Notes: generated by a model not told the origin, from the letters alone. Shown: positions 38,944 through 48,820, counted from the first letter of the stretch. The stretch: 64,000 nucleotides of DNA from Rickettsiella grylli (GCF_000168295.1 NZ_AAQJ02000001.1:645001-709000), one strand, 5' to 3'. Made by a program: numbers and translations.

Positions 38944-39830
38944 ATGTTAGAAAAAAAGCAGCGAGCAAACCACGACTCTGCATGGAAAGATATTTTAGAT
39001 GTTTATTTTAAAGAGTTCATGGAGTTTTTTTATCCAGAAATTGCAAAAGAAATGGATTGGGGAGTCCCGTATGAAACGTTAGATAAAGAGCTGCAGTCGA
39101 TTACAACGGAGTCAATGATAGGGAAAACGTTTGTTGATAAACTCATAAAAATCAAATCGCTCAAAGGAAAAGAAGAAGTTGTTTTAATTCACATTGAAAT
39201 CCAAGGGAAAAAAGAAGAGGATTTCGCTAAACGACTATTCCAGTATTATTGCAAACTATTTATAAAGTACGATCAATCTATTTTAACCTTAGCTATTCTG
39301 ACAGATAGCAACCGAAATTGGCATCCTCAAAATTATCAGAGATGTCTTTGATTTTTCAGTTAACGTTTAACTTTAAAACGCATAAATTGATTAATTATTG
39401 CACTAAAAAACGAGAACTAGAGCGCTCGAATAATCCCTTTGCAATCGTCGTGCTCGTTCATCTTATCTTTCTAGAAACAAAGAAAGATCCTAAAGCGCGA
39501 TTTATTATGAAGCTCCGATTAACGCAGCTGCTCTATGATAGAGGCTATGGGCGAGATTATGTAATAAATTTGGTTAAGGTGATAGACTGGGCACTCGTTA
39601 TACCCAAGGATTTAGAGTTAGAATATAAAGAGAAACTCCATGAATTAGAGGAGGAGAAAAATATGAGTTATATAACAAGTTTTGAACGTTTAAGCCGAGA
39701 AGAAGGCATACACCTTAATGCTATTACAATCGCTAAAAAGCTTATTGCTCAAGGCCGATCCATTCAATATATTCACGATCTAACCCATTTATCTGAAAAT
39801 GAAGTGATGGACTTAGTTGACAAGCGCTAA
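38944..39830 (+). pseudogene. Rpn-type PD-(D/E)XK nuclease/transposase, frameshifted
   Basis: Two overlapping open frames together give one Rpn/transposase_31-type protein. The first (38944-39351) holds the nuclease core, with the catalytic pattern IHIEIQG and LAILTD. The second (39318-39830) continues from about FQLTFNFKTHKLINY to the helical C-terminus (IAKKLIAQGRSIQYIHDLTHLSENEV). The break at about 39335-39345 needs a -1 (or +2) shift and shows no proper slippery heptamer, so a disabling indel is more likely than programmed frameshifting. Active relatives promote RecA-independent recombination. Confidence 0.8.
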
Positions 39831-40108
39831 GATTATGTTGCGACCAATCATGATAACTTCACTCGAGAGCAAGTTGAATGCGTGAAATTTATTTCTATCA
39901 ACAGGATTGGTTCATTATAAAATCTTCTATCACTAAAAATTGAAAACTCATTGTGCAGTAACAATAAAATAGACGCGCGAAACTCCCGAAATAAAAACAC
40001 ACGTTCCGTGGATAGACAAAATTTTTTACAGTGTTTACTATAAAGCGCGATCAATAACCAGGGAATGCTTGGCTTATTGTCAGTTAACTTATGTTTGAGA
40101 TAAATTAA
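39831..40108. other. Intergenic region without a visible gene
   Basis: No open frame with a ribosome site and no clear repeat or terminator was found between the Rpn pseudogene and the MFS gene. It is probably flanking debris of the pseudogene plus the MFS promoter region. Confidence 0.4.
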
Positions 40109-41404
40109 ATGTTGAATGACCGCTTTATTGGAAACACGATTACGCGAACCTATTATCCATGGTTAATGTGGGGCTTGGCGGCGAGTGCTTTTTTTATCGA
40201 ATATTTTGCCAGGGTATCGCCGGGCGTAATGATTGACTCATTAATGCACGATTTTAATGTGCAGGCCTTAGCGTTAGGGAGCTTATCGGCTTTTTTCTAT
40301 TATACCTATGTGGGTATGCAAATTCCCGTGGGTATCCTCGTTGATCGTTTTAGCTTACGCTGGTTACTTACCAGCATGATTTTTCTTTGTGGTGTATCCT
40401 GTCTTATTTTTGCAACAACAACGCATCTTGAAATAGCTGCACTATCCCGTTTAATGATGGGTTTTGCAGCTGCCTTTGCCTTCGTGAGCGCTTTAAAAGT
40501 AGCTGCGGTGTGGTTTCCCGCAGAAAAATTTGGTTTGTTAGCCGGTTTAACACAAGCCTTGGGCATGCTCGGTGCGGCTTTCGGTCAAATGCCAATGGCT
40601 TATTTAGTTATCCATTGGGGTTGGCGTGCGGCTTTAGTTTTTATTGCGAGTTTAATGCTATTACTTTCTGCGCTGGTTGCCTTACTCGTGCGCGATCCGG
40701 TTGTACCGGTTACCTCGTTTAAAATTAAAAAAAACTATTTCCTTTGGTCCGGTTTAATACGTGTGTTACGAAATCCACAAAGTTGGTGGAATGCCTTATT
40801 CGCAGGCTTACTTTACGCGCCTACGGCTGCTTTGGCAGAACTATGGGGTGTTAAATTTTTTCGTCAAACGTATGGATTAAGCAACGAGGTTGCTGCGATG
40901 GGTATTAGTTTAATCTTTATCGGTTGGGCGATAGGGGGTCCTTTAATGGGTTGGGTTTCCGATAAAATTCAACGACGAAAACCGATGCTTATTTTATCAG
41001 CGAGTTTAAGTTTATTCATGGCAGGGTTGGTTATTTTGTTACCCCACTTAAATTTAGGAATACTGTTTAGTGTGTTATTTTTATATGGGTTTTCGAATAC
41101 AGGAGTTGCTATTGCCTATGCGGTTGCATCAGAAATTAATCCGCAATCGACAGCAGGAACTTCAGTTGCATTTTCCAATATGGCATCCGTTATTATCGGT
41201 GCTGGGTTTCAACCATTGATTGGCTGGCTATTACAAAAAAATTGGGATGGCGCAATGATACACGGTTTACCTTATTATTCTAATGATGATTTTCGCAGGG
41301 CGTTATTGACCTTGCTGCTCAGCTTATTGTTAGCCTTATTCGTGGCCTGTGGTATTAAAGAAACCTATTGTCGACGCGTTAAAGAATGCGTGCGATCGTC
41401 ATAA
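40109..41404 (+). CDS. MFS transporter
   Basis: The 431-aa protein has about 12 membrane helices in two halves. The loop between helices 2 and 3 has GILVDRFSLRWLL and the matching loop in the second half has GPLMGWVSDKIQRRKPML, both MFS signature A variants. Family resemblance is to the anion/sugar-acid type transporters common in Legionellales, but the substrate cannot be read from sequence. It sits in the block that separates tolQRA from tolB. Confidence 0.85.
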   Translation: MLNDRFIGNTITRTYYPWLMWGLAASAFFIEYFARVSPGVMIDSLMHDFNVQALALGSLSAFFYYTYVGMQIPVGILVDRFSLRWLLTSMIFLCGVSCLIFATTTHLEIAALSRLMMGFAAAFAFVSALKVAAVWFPAEKFGLLAGLTQALGMLGAAFGQMPMAYLVIHWGWRAALVFIASLMLLLSALVALLVRDPVVPVTSFKIKKNYFLWSGLIRVLRNPQSWWNALFAGLLYAPTAALAELWGVKFFRQTYGLSNEVAAMGISLIFIGWAIGGPLMGWVSDKIQRRKPMLILSASLSLFMAGLVILLPHLNLGILFSVLFLYGFSNTGVAIAYAVASEINPQSTAGTSVAFSNMASVIIGAGFQPLIGWLLQKNWDGAMIHGLPYYSNDDFRRALLTLLLSLLLALFVACGIKETYCRRVKECVRSS

Positions 41405-41427
41405 ATTCTATTTATTTCAAGCGGATA

Positions 41428-41445
41428 AAAAATAGGCCTATTTTT
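41428..41445. terminator. Palindromic terminator-like site after the MFS gene
   Basis: An 18-bp perfect palindrome, aaaaataggcctattttt, lies 24 bases after the stop codon. With a T-rich descending arm it may act as a short terminator in either direction. Confidence 0.45.
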
Positions 41446-41504
41446 AATTCCCCGGTTGATTATAATAAACTAGAGTTTTCAACGTTCGTTAATTATGGTT
41501 TCTG

Positions 41505-42053
41505 ATGTTAAAAAATACAGTAACGATTTATGGTAGTGTCACTAAATTTTTTCATTGGTTGATGGTCGTGCTCATTATCAGCATGTTTATCATCGCTTAT
41601 ACGATGATTAATATTCCGACATCGTCTTTTAGTGATAATTTGTATAAGCTCCATAAAGCAACAGGCTTGCTTATCTTCGGTTTAGTCGTCCTCAGATTGT
41701 TTTGGCACGTTATCAATGTGACACCGAAATTACCGCCTTCAATCCCTTTTTGGCAACGTCGTTTAGCAGCGTTTAATGTGATTGCATTGTACTTATTCAT
41801 GTTCCTCATGCCGATAACGGGATTTTTTATGTCAAGCTTTAGTCAGCATGCGATTAGTTTTTACGGTATTTTTACACTACCACCGTTAGCCAATAAACCA
41901 TTAGTCGCACAATTTTTTGCTAAAGCGCATGAAATCATCGCTTATTTATTTATCGCATCTTTGATACTACATGTTATTGGTGCATTTTATCACCCTGTTT
42001 TGAAACGAATGTGGGTATTACCCAAAAGTAGCACGATGGAGAATAATAAATGA
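41505..42053 (+). CDS. Cytochrome b561 family protein
   Basis: Di-haem membrane cytochrome of 182 aa with four hydrophobic helices. Candidate haem-ligand histidines appear in KFFHWLM (about 17), YKLHKATG (about 49), AKAHEI and ILHVIGAFYH. Bacterial members of this type (YceJ/CybB) oxidise quinol and some pass electrons to superoxide or partner proteins. Its stop overlaps the tolB start by four bases, so tolB is translationally coupled to it here. Confidence 0.85.
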   Translation: MLKNTVTIYGSVTKFFHWLMVVLIISMFIIAYTMINIPTSSFSDNLYKLHKATGLLIFGLVVLRLFWHVINVTPKLPPSIPFWQRRLAAFNVIALYLFMFLMPITGFFMSSFSQHAISFYGIFTLPPLANKPLVAQFFAKAHEIIAYLFIASLILHVIGAFYHPVLKRMWVLPKSSTMENNK

Positions 42054-43405
42054 ATGGGTTTCGTTTAAAAAAATCGTTTTATCGCTTTAAAAAATGGGTT
42101 TCTTCGTTCATTTATGCAATAACCTTTAGTAGTTTAGGGTGGACTCAGAACGCAGTCGCCGCATTGAATTTGGAATTGACCCAAGGTGTTGCCAATCGAT
42201 TGCCGATTGCTATTGTGCCTTTTGAACAGACAGAAACGTTCTCATCTGAACAGGATATCAGTCAGGTGATTGAATCTGATCTAAACCATAGTGGCCAATT
42301 TAAGGTGACTATTGCAAACCGACAGGCGTTACCACAACCTTATACGCTGGATAAAATTTCAATACCTTATTGGCGAGCACAGCATATCGATGATGTTGTA
42401 CGAGGGAAGATAACGTCGATGGGTCATGGACGATATCGAGTCTATATGGATGTGGTGCACGTTGCGCAAGGGCGTAAACAAATTTTAACGCACACTGAAT
42501 TAACTGTACGTGATACCCAGTTACGCGCTTTTGGACATCATTTAAGTGATCTCATTTATGAAAAATTAACGGGGGTTCGAGGCATTTTTTCGACGCGTAT
42601 TGCGTATATACTTGTGACACGTCAAAAAAATCATCGTGTATATCGTTTACAGATAGCCGATATGGATGGACATAACGCAAAATCATTATTAACATCCACA
42701 CAACCGATTATGTCACCTTCGTGGTCGCATGATGGAAAGCGTATTGCCTATGTTTCTTTTGAAAAAATTATGCCACGTATTTATATTCAAACGATTGCAA
42801 CCGGTCAACGCCAAGTGATAAGCGATTATCCAGGTATTAATGGCGCGCCTGCGTGGTCGCCTGATGATAAAAAGCTCGCATTAGCCTTGTCTAAAAATAG
42901 TGCAGCACCAAAAATTTATTTCATCAATTTAGAGAATAAACGCTTAAGCCAAGTCAGTTTTGGGTTTTCTATTGATACCGAACCGACGTGGTCGCAGGAT
43001 GGAAAATCATTATTATTCACCTCAGACCGAGGAGGCGGGCCACAAATTTATCAAATAAATTTAAACGGCAAGCAGCTACAACGCATTACGTTTGATGGAA
43101 GTTATAATGCCCGTGCATCTTATTCGCCGGATGGAAAAATGATAGTGGTACTCAATCGAGACCAAGGAATGTATAATATAGCGGTCCAAGATTTAGAGGA
43201 TGATACGTTATTCAGTGTGACCCATTCAGGTTATGAGGCATCACCCAGTTTTTCACCGAATGGGCAAATGATTTTGTTTGAATCAAAACCGGATAAACGG
43301 GGGTTATTAGGCATGGCTTCAGTTGATGGACGAATTAATTGCCGCTTACCGACGCCTGAAGGCGATGTACAAGATCCCGTCTGGTCGCCTTTTTTATCGA
43401 GTTAA
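42050..43405 (+). CDS. tolB: Tol-Pal system protein TolB
   Basis: Periplasmic beta-propeller that shuttles between Pal and the outer-membrane lipoproteins (451 aa). A signal peptide spans about 1-40, with a long basic n-region. The N-terminal domain (PIAIVPFEQ...) is followed by WD40-like repeats with recurring SPSWSHDGKRIAY, APAWSPDDKKLAL, EPTWSQDGKSLLF and ASYSPDGKMI strings. It starts inside the end of the cytochrome gene rather than after tolA, an unusual arrangement. Confidence 0.95.
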   Translation: MNGFRLKKSFYRFKKWVSSFIYAITFSSLGWTQNAVAALNLELTQGVANRLPIAIVPFEQTETFSSEQDISQVIESDLNHSGQFKVTIANRQALPQPYTLDKISIPYWRAQHIDDVVRGKITSMGHGRYRVYMDVVHVAQGRKQILTHTELTVRDTQLRAFGHHLSDLIYEKLTGVRGIFSTRIAYILVTRQKNHRVYRLQIADMDGHNAKSLLTSTQPIMSPSWSHDGKRIAYVSFEKIMPRIYIQTIATGQRQVISDYPGINGAPAWSPDDKKLALALSKNSAAPKIYFINLENKRLSQVSFGFSIDTEPTWSQDGKSLLFTSDRGGGPQIYQINLNGKQLQRITFDGSYNARASYSPDGKMIVVLNRDQGMYNIAVQDLEDDTLFSVTHSGYEASPSFSPNGQMILFESKPDKRGLLGMASVDGRINCRLPTPEGDVQDPVWSPFLSS

Positions 43406-43427
43406 CGAATTTAATTGAGGGGTGTTT

Positions 43428-43988
43428 ATGTTAATAAAAAGATGCTTAAGAATGAGTGTTATGGTGGCTATGTTGCTGAGTTTAGGTGCTTGCGCAACGC
43501 CTGATAATAATGAATTCGATGAAGCGAATACAGTATCTACGAAAACCGACAGTCTCTTGCAAACCGACAGTGCCTTAACGCAAGGGATAGAGGATGATGG
43601 CTTTTACCATGATGAAAACAGACACCCTCTACACGTTGGCGATCAAACCTATCATTTTGATTTTAATCAATCGTTTGTTCGTGAAGAAGACAAACCATCA
43701 TTGCAAATTCAAGCCCATTATCTTATTAGCCATCCGCAAACGAAGATCTTAATAGTGGGTAATACAGATGAACGAGGTAGCCGTGAATATAATATTGGTT
43801 TGGGCCAACGTCGTGCATTAAGTGTTGAACGTTTTTTAATCGCGAATGGTGTGAGTAAGAAACAAATTTTAACGGTCAGTTACGGTGCTGAAAAACCAGT
43901 GGCATTTGGTCATAGCGAAGCCGATTATGCTAAAAATCGACGTGCTGATTTACAATATCAAACGCCAGTGATTACTGATGTCAATTAG
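43428..43988 (+). CDS. pal: Peptidoglycan-associated lipoprotein Pal
   Basis: Outer-membrane lipoprotein that binds peptidoglycan and TolB/TolA (186 aa). The lipobox is LGAC at the end of the signal. A polar linker follows, then an OmpA-like domain with the peptidoglycan-binding pattern GNTDERGSREYNIGLGQRRA. The ATG at 43428 is chosen because gagggg lies six bases upstream; an in-frame GTG two codons earlier overlaps that site. Confidence 0.95.
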   Translation: MLIKRCLRMSVMVAMLLSLGACATPDNNEFDEANTVSTKTDSLLQTDSALTQGIEDDGFYHDENRHPLHVGDQTYHFDFNQSFVREEDKPSLQIQAHYLISHPQTKILIVGNTDERGSREYNIGLGQRRALSVERFLIANGVSKKQILTVSYGAEKPVAFGHSEADYAKNRRADLQYQTPVITDVN

Positions 43989-43998
43989 GGACTCCTTT

Positions 43999-45072
43999 AT
44001 GAGATCGAATGTAGAGTTAAATCGTGTACGTTTACGTTTAGCGAAAAGAAACTTTTTACGGGTTTCAGGGATCAATGCGAGTTTGCTGATTAAATCGATG
44101 AAGCTCGGTTTATGTGGAGTCGGCCTGTGTGTGAGTCTATTTGCTTTCGCATTAGCGCCGGTTGTTGACGCTTACGATGATGAGAATGATGATACTCCCG
44201 CAGCGGTAACCCATTCAACGCCAGTTCCTGAACAACAAGAATCGACTCAAACATCCCGCTCAACACGTAATCCGGTGCCATCGGTTACACCATCTGTGCC
44301 GACCAATTCCGTTTCTTTTTCTTTGGAGCAGCGCGTCACCATTTTAGAGCGTCAAATTACGAATCTTAATCCACTTTTGATTCAAATAGATGATTTGCAA
44401 CAACAAATGCAAATTTTTCAAGGAAAACTGGAAGCGCAACAACATGCCGTCAAACTATTAGAAGACCAAATACGCCATCAGTATTCAGCACTCGACAAAC
44501 GTCTTAATCAGCGAAATACGCCGATAGCGATTGGAAAATCGAATGTTTCACCAACCTATAGTCCGTTAAGCGCGCGTTCGGTAGTCGATTTGAGTCACGA
44601 GAAAAAAGAAGGTCCAAACGATCGCAAATCAATGCAGCCCAATGCGGCTCCGAGTGCGGCCGCGGAACGCGCTTATCAAGCGGCTTTTCAATTATTAAAA
44701 ACGAAACAATATAATGAAGCAATATCGGCATTTGAAGCGTTTAATAAAAAATTTCCGAATGATCTGAATGGTGCGAATGCGGATTATTTTTTAGGCCAGT
44801 TATATTTATTACAAGGACAAGCGGATTCAGCCATTCGTTTTTTTAAACAGTTTATTACACGTTATAGTCAAGATGCGCGTGTTCCAGATGCGATGCTGCA
44901 GTGCGGTTTAGCTTATTTTGCCAAAGGCGATAAAGCAGCTGCCACGGGACTCTTTGAAAAATTAATTCAACAATATCCTGATTCCAAAGCAGCACAAGCC
45001 GCCGAGGCTCGTCTTCAACAATTTAAAGCCATGATTTCTACTGCAGCGATTTCTACGAAAAATAAAGCATAA
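43999..45072 (+). CDS. cpoB: Cell division coordinator CpoB (YbgF)
   Basis: Periplasmic protein that coordinates Tol-Pal with peptidoglycan synthesis (357 aa). A hydrophobic export signal lies unusually far in (about 35-57), behind a basic N-terminal stretch. A trimerising coiled coil (about 110-165) and three C-terminal tetratricopeptide repeats (AYQAAFQLLKTKQYNEAISA, ADYFLGQLYLLQGQADSAI, AYFAKGDKAAATGLFEKLI) follow. The ATG at 43999 has aggga upstream; an in-frame ATG at 43978 overlaps pal, and one at 44098 would give a more ordinary signal peptide. Confidence 0.9.
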   Translation: MRSNVELNRVRLRLAKRNFLRVSGINASLLIKSMKLGLCGVGLCVSLFAFALAPVVDAYDDENDDTPAAVTHSTPVPEQQESTQTSRSTRNPVPSVTPSVPTNSVSFSLEQRVTILERQITNLNPLLIQIDDLQQQMQIFQGKLEAQQHAVKLLEDQIRHQYSALDKRLNQRNTPIAIGKSNVSPTYSPLSARSVVDLSHEKKEGPNDRKSMQPNAAPSAAAERAYQAAFQLLKTKQYNEAISAFEAFNKKFPNDLNGANADYFLGQLYLLQGQADSAIRFFKQFITRYSQDARVPDAMLQCGLAYFAKGDKAAATGLFEKLIQQYPDSKAAQAAEARLQQFKAMISTAAISTKNKA

Positions 45073-45092
45073 AAAATTCGATTATTCGTTAG

Positions 45093-45130
45093 AGCCGTTT
45101 AATCCGGTTAGAAACGAGGCTTTTTATTTT
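45093..45130 (+). terminator. Terminator after the tolB-pal-cpoB unit
   Basis: agccgttt (45093-45100) pairs with aaacgaggct (45112-45121) through a 2-base bulge, followed directly by tttttatttt. Confidence 0.6.
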
Positions 45131-45178
45131 GAACGTCTATCAATAATAATAACTAGTCACTCAGAGAACATAAAATAG

Positions 45179-45973
45179 ATGAGAATAGCATTCGGTATTT
45201 CCTATCAAGGGGGTGCTTATCATGGTTGGCAATCCCAAACGAAATTACCCTGTATACAAACCTATTTAGAACGTGCAATAAGCCGCGTTGCTGATCATTC
45301 TGTACGCTTACAGTGTGCGGGTCGTACGGATAAAGGGGTACATGCTTTAAGTCAAGTGGTTCATTTTGATACCGATGTCTGGCGTTCCAAAAAATCATGG
45401 TTGTTTGGCTCGAATAGTTATTTACCGCCGGATATTCGGGTCAATTGGGTGCAGGTTGTGGAAGATACTTTCCATGCACGATTTTCTGCATTGGCACGTC
45501 GTTACCGCTATATTATTTATAATCGACACTTAAAAAGTGCGCTATGGAACGCGTATACCAGTCATTGTTGCTATCCATTAAATGAAAAGGATATGCATCG
45601 GGCGGCACAGTATCTTGTGGGAGAGCATGATTTTAGTTCATTCCGTGCAGCTAGCTGCCAAGCAAACCATGCGTTGCGTGAGATACAACATATTCAGGTT
45701 AAACGCCACGGGGACTACGTGATTATGGATATTCAAGCGAATGCTTTTTTACATCATATGGTACGCAATATTAGTGCGGTGCTGATGTTAATCGGTCAAG
45801 GTAAAAAATCGACGTTATGGGCACAAGAAGTCTTATTCGCACAAAATCGTAAAATGGCGGATGTCACTGCATCGCCAACGGGCTTATATTTATCTCACGT
45901 TATTTATCCTGAACGTTTTTCACTACCCCAATCAGAGAATCATTTTTTTAATTTTCTATCCATTTGTGAATAA
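45179..45973 (+). CDS. truA: tRNA pseudouridine(38-40) synthase TruA
   Basis: Converts uridines 38, 39 and 40 of the tRNA anticodon arm to pseudouridine. The 264-aa protein begins RIAFGISYQGGAYHGWQ and carries the catalytic Asp in CAGRTDKGVHALSQVVHFD. The second half has the FHARFSALARRYRY and FLHHMVRNI segments. Length and start agree with the family. It forms a single unit between cpoB and the pot operon. Confidence 0.96.
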   Translation: MRIAFGISYQGGAYHGWQSQTKLPCIQTYLERAISRVADHSVRLQCAGRTDKGVHALSQVVHFDTDVWRSKKSWLFGSNSYLPPDIRVNWVQVVEDTFHARFSALARRYRYIIYNRHLKSALWNAYTSHCCYPLNEKDMHRAAQYLVGEHDFSSFRAASCQANHALREIQHIQVKRHGDYVIMDIQANAFLHHMVRNISAVLMLIGQGKKSTLWAQEVLFAQNRKMADVTASPTGLYLSHVIYPERFSLPQSENHFFNFLSICE

Positions 45974-46051
45974 GGCATGAATTTTTCAATTTTAAATGAG
46001 GGTATCATTCTTGTTTTACCGATACTCTTACGCTATAGGTCAATAAAACGC

Positions 46052-46080
46052 TTGGTTTTAATAAAGTGCTATTGCATAAT
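46052..46080 (+). promoter_or_regulatory. Putative sigma-70 promoter of the pot operon
   Basis: TTGGTT (46052-46057) and CATAAT (46075-46080) are separated by 17 bases, 38 bases before the potA start. Confidence 0.6.
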
Positions 46081-46118
46081 TTCTTTCAATTTTACCTACA
46101 CGTGGGGTTATCAGCGCA

Positions 46119-47213
46119 ATGAGTGAGGTTGTCCTTGAACTGAAAGAAGTCAGTAAGCGCTTCGATGGTGCAGAAGTATTAGAAAACATTAATTTTAAGG
46201 TAAAATACGGTGAATTTTTGACCTTACTTGGCGCAAGTGGTTGCGGTAAGACCACTTTATTACGTTTGATTTCAGGTTTTGAACAACCCGATAGCGGTGT
46301 TATTTTTATTAATGGGATTGATGTGAAAGGTTTATCGCCTCAAGCGCGCCATGTCAATACGGTCTTTCAAAGCTATGCATTATTCCCACATCTGACCGTG
46401 TTTGACAACATTGCATTTGGTTTGCGTTGTAAGGGAGGACTATCGAAAACAGAAATTAAACAGGAAGTTGATGATGTCTTAGCACGAGTGAAGCTTTCAC
46501 AGTTAGGTCAACGTAAACCTCATCAATTAAGCGGAGGTCAACAACAGCGTGTGGCAATTGCGCGTGCTATTGTCAATAAACCGAGTATTTTACTTTTGGA
46601 TGAACCGTTAAGTTCTTTAGACTATCGTTTACGTAAAACGATGCAACTTGAATTAAAACAATTACAAATTCAATTAGGGATTACGTTTATCTTTGTCACG
46701 CACGATCAAGAAGAAGCCTTATCCATGTCGGATCGTGTTGTCGTGATGCATGAAGGAAATATCGAGCAAATTGGAACACCGCGCGAAGTGTACGAAGAAC
46801 CGCAGAGCTTGCGCGTTGCACGTTTCATCGGCGAAGTGAATATTTTTGAAACACAAATTCTTTCAGCGGATGAGCATGTGCTTCATGTGATGATTGAAGG
46901 AAAAACATTTACATTAAAAAATCGGCATCATTTTTCGAAAGATCAAAAAGTTTATACCTTAGTCAGACCAGAAGATCTCGAGGTGTGGTCTCCAGCGGAG
47001 GTGACCGATACCGCTCAAATGTTTCCGGGTGTCGTTGAGCAAGTGATCTACAAAGGTTCTACGGTTGATCTCATGATTCGCTTAGAAAGCCAGCATTTGT
47101 TGGCGGCGACACAATTTTTTAATGAAGATGATGAAAAGTTAGACTTTCATAGTGGAGAATCTGTTTGGGTTCATTGGATTCCAGGCTGGGAGGTGATTTT
47201 AGATGAAAACTGA
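46119..47213 (+). CDS. potA: Spermidine/putrescine ABC transporter ATPase
   Basis: ATP-hydrolysing subunit of the polyamine importer (364 aa). Walker A is GASGCGKTTLLRL, the signature LSGGQQQRVAIARA, and Walker B ILLLDEPLSSLD. A C-terminal TOBE regulatory domain (about 270-360) is present. It is the first gene of a compact potABCD operon; its end overlaps potB by eleven bases. Polyamine import fits a host-associated lifestyle. Confidence 0.95.
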   Translation: MSEVVLELKEVSKRFDGAEVLENINFKVKYGEFLTLLGASGCGKTTLLRLISGFEQPDSGVIFINGIDVKGLSPQARHVNTVFQSYALFPHLTVFDNIAFGLRCKGGLSKTEIKQEVDDVLARVKLSQLGQRKPHQLSGGQQQRVAIARAIVNKPSILLLDEPLSSLDYRLRKTMQLELKQLQIQLGITFIFVTHDQEEALSMSDRVVVMHEGNIEQIGTPREVYEEPQSLRVARFIGEVNIFETQILSADEHVLHVMIEGKTFTLKNRHHFSKDQKVYTLVRPEDLEVWSPAEVTDTAQMFPGVVEQVIYKGSTVDLMIRLESQHLLAATQFFNEDDEKLDFHSGESVWVHWIPGWEVILDEN

Positions 47214-48069
47214 CCAATTTTTTAAAAGAACGACGATAAGTATGGTATGGGTGTGGTTGTCATTATTTGCTTTACTCCCGACACTTTTAGTTCTCATTAT
47301 CAGTATGCTTGAACGTGATCCGGTTCGGCTCGTACAGTGGAGGTTTTCCTTACAAAATTATCAAGCATTATTAAATCCTATTTATTTTAAAGTATTTTGG
47401 CATTCTTTTCTTATTGCTGGGTTTTGTAGCCTCATTTGTCTCGTGTTAGGTTTTCCTTTTGCCTATTTTTTAGCGCGGCTTCATTCCAAATATAAAAGTT
47501 TATTATTGTTTTTAGTGATTATTCCTTTTTGGACCAGTTCATTAATTCGTACGTATGCCATTATCTCCTTATTAAAAACGAAAGGGTTGTTAAATACAGT
47601 CCTTTTATCACTCGGTATTATTCGCCATCCCTTAACTATTTTGTATACGAATACAGCAGTCATTATTGGCCTCGTCTATAGTTTACTTCCCTTTATGATA
47701 TTGCCTTTATATGCGAATATTGAAAAATTAAATACCCAATTGATTGACGCCGCGCGCGATTTAGGTGCAAATTCATTGAACATTTTAAGTCGAATTATTT
47801 TGCCACTCACATTACCCGGGATTATAGGCGGAATTATTTTAGTTTTTTTGCCTGCAATGAGTCTGTTTTATATTCCGGATATTTTGGGAGGTGCTAAATC
47901 ACTTCTGGTTGGAAATCTGATTCAAAACGAATTTTTAGCGGCGCATAATTGGCCTTTAGGTTCTGCAGTGAGTGTGGTGCTCACGTTGGCGATGGGCGTA
48001 TTACTATTACTTTATCGACGTGTCCATAAAATAGGGCGATACCACGATGAATCGATTGGCGAAATTTAG
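47203..48069 (+). CDS. potB: Spermidine/putrescine ABC transporter permease PotB
   Basis: Inner-membrane permease (288 aa, six helices). The cytoplasmic EAA loop that docks the ATPase reads IDAARDLGANSLNILSRIILP. It overlaps potA and potC at its two ends, so the operon is translated as a coupled unit. Confidence 0.94.
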   Translation: MKTDQFFKRTTISMVWVWLSLFALLPTLLVLIISMLERDPVRLVQWRFSLQNYQALLNPIYFKVFWHSFLIAGFCSLICLVLGFPFAYFLARLHSKYKSLLLFLVIIPFWTSSLIRTYAIISLLKTKGLLNTVLLSLGIIRHPLTILYTNTAVIIGLVYSLLPFMILPLYANIEKLNTQLIDAARDLGANSLNILSRIILPLTLPGIIGGIILVFLPAMSLFYIPDILGGAKSLLVGNLIQNEFLAAHNWPLGSAVSVVLTLAMGVLLLLYRRVHKIGRYHDESIGEI

Positions 48070-48820
48070 TTATTTAGCAGCAGTGTACTGCTTTTTTTAT
48101 TTTCCTATTCTTGTATTGATTATTTATTCATTTAATAATTCAACATACTCCTTACTTTGGCATGGTTTTACACTCCATTGGTATAAACAATTAGGCGAGG
48201 ATAGCAATTTAATCGTGGTTGCGTTGCATTCATTAGAAATCGGTGTAATTGCCGCAAGTTTCGCAACACTGATAGGTACGATTGCAGCAACTTGTCTGTA
48301 TCGTTATCGTTTTTTTGGAAAACACGTATTGCATAGTTTATTATTTGTACTGATAATCTCTCCCGATATTGTCATGGGAATTTCATTGCTTATTTTATTT
48401 TTTTTATTAAATTTACGTTTAGGTTTTTGGTCGCTGTTGTTATCACATATTACCTTTTGTATTCCTTTTGTAGCGATCACAGTCTATAGTCGACTGACCG
48501 GTTTAGATAAAAATATTTTTGAAGCGGCCCGTGACTTAGGCGCCGATGAATGGATGAGTTTTCGGAAAATTATTGTTCCTATGTTGTGGCCGGCTATTTT
48601 AGCGGGGTGGTTATTAAGTTTTACGTTATCATTGGATGATGTCATCATTAGTTTTTTCGTCACAGGTCCTGATTTTCAAATTTTGCCGCTCTATATCTAC
48701 TCGTTGGTTCGTCTAGGATTAAAACCAGAATTAAATGCACTGTGCTCAGTGATGTTTTTTATTACCTTATTTATTGTCGTCACTTTTCAATCGGTATTGC
48801 CTAAAAAGGTTAAGCAATAA
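48047..48820 (+). CDS. potC: Spermidine/putrescine ABC transporter permease PotC
   Basis: Second permease (257 aa, six helices), with the EAA loop FEAARDLGADEWMSFRKIIVP. The N-terminal segment FYFPILVLIIYSFNNS is typical of PotC. It overlaps potB by 23 bases, and its stop shares one base with the potD start. Confidence 0.94.
   Translation: MNRLAKFSYLAAVYCFFYFPILVLIIYSFNNSTYSLLWHGFTLHWYKQLGEDSNLIVVALHSLEIGVIAASFATLIGTIAATCLYRYRFFGKHVLHSLLFVLIISPDIVMGISLLILFFLLNLRLGFWSLLLSHITFCIPFVAITVYSRLTGLDKNIFEAARDLGADEWMSFRKIIVPMLWPAILAGWLLSFTLSLDDVIISFFVTGPDFQILPLYIYSLVRLGLKPELNALCSVMFFITLFIVVTFQSVLPKKVKQ

Noticed and set aside
39318..39351. Programmed -1 frameshift in the Rpn-type gene
   Set aside because: The overlap holds A/T runs, but none is a slippery heptamer in the zero frame, and no downstream pseudoknot is evident. 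A disabling indel is simpler.
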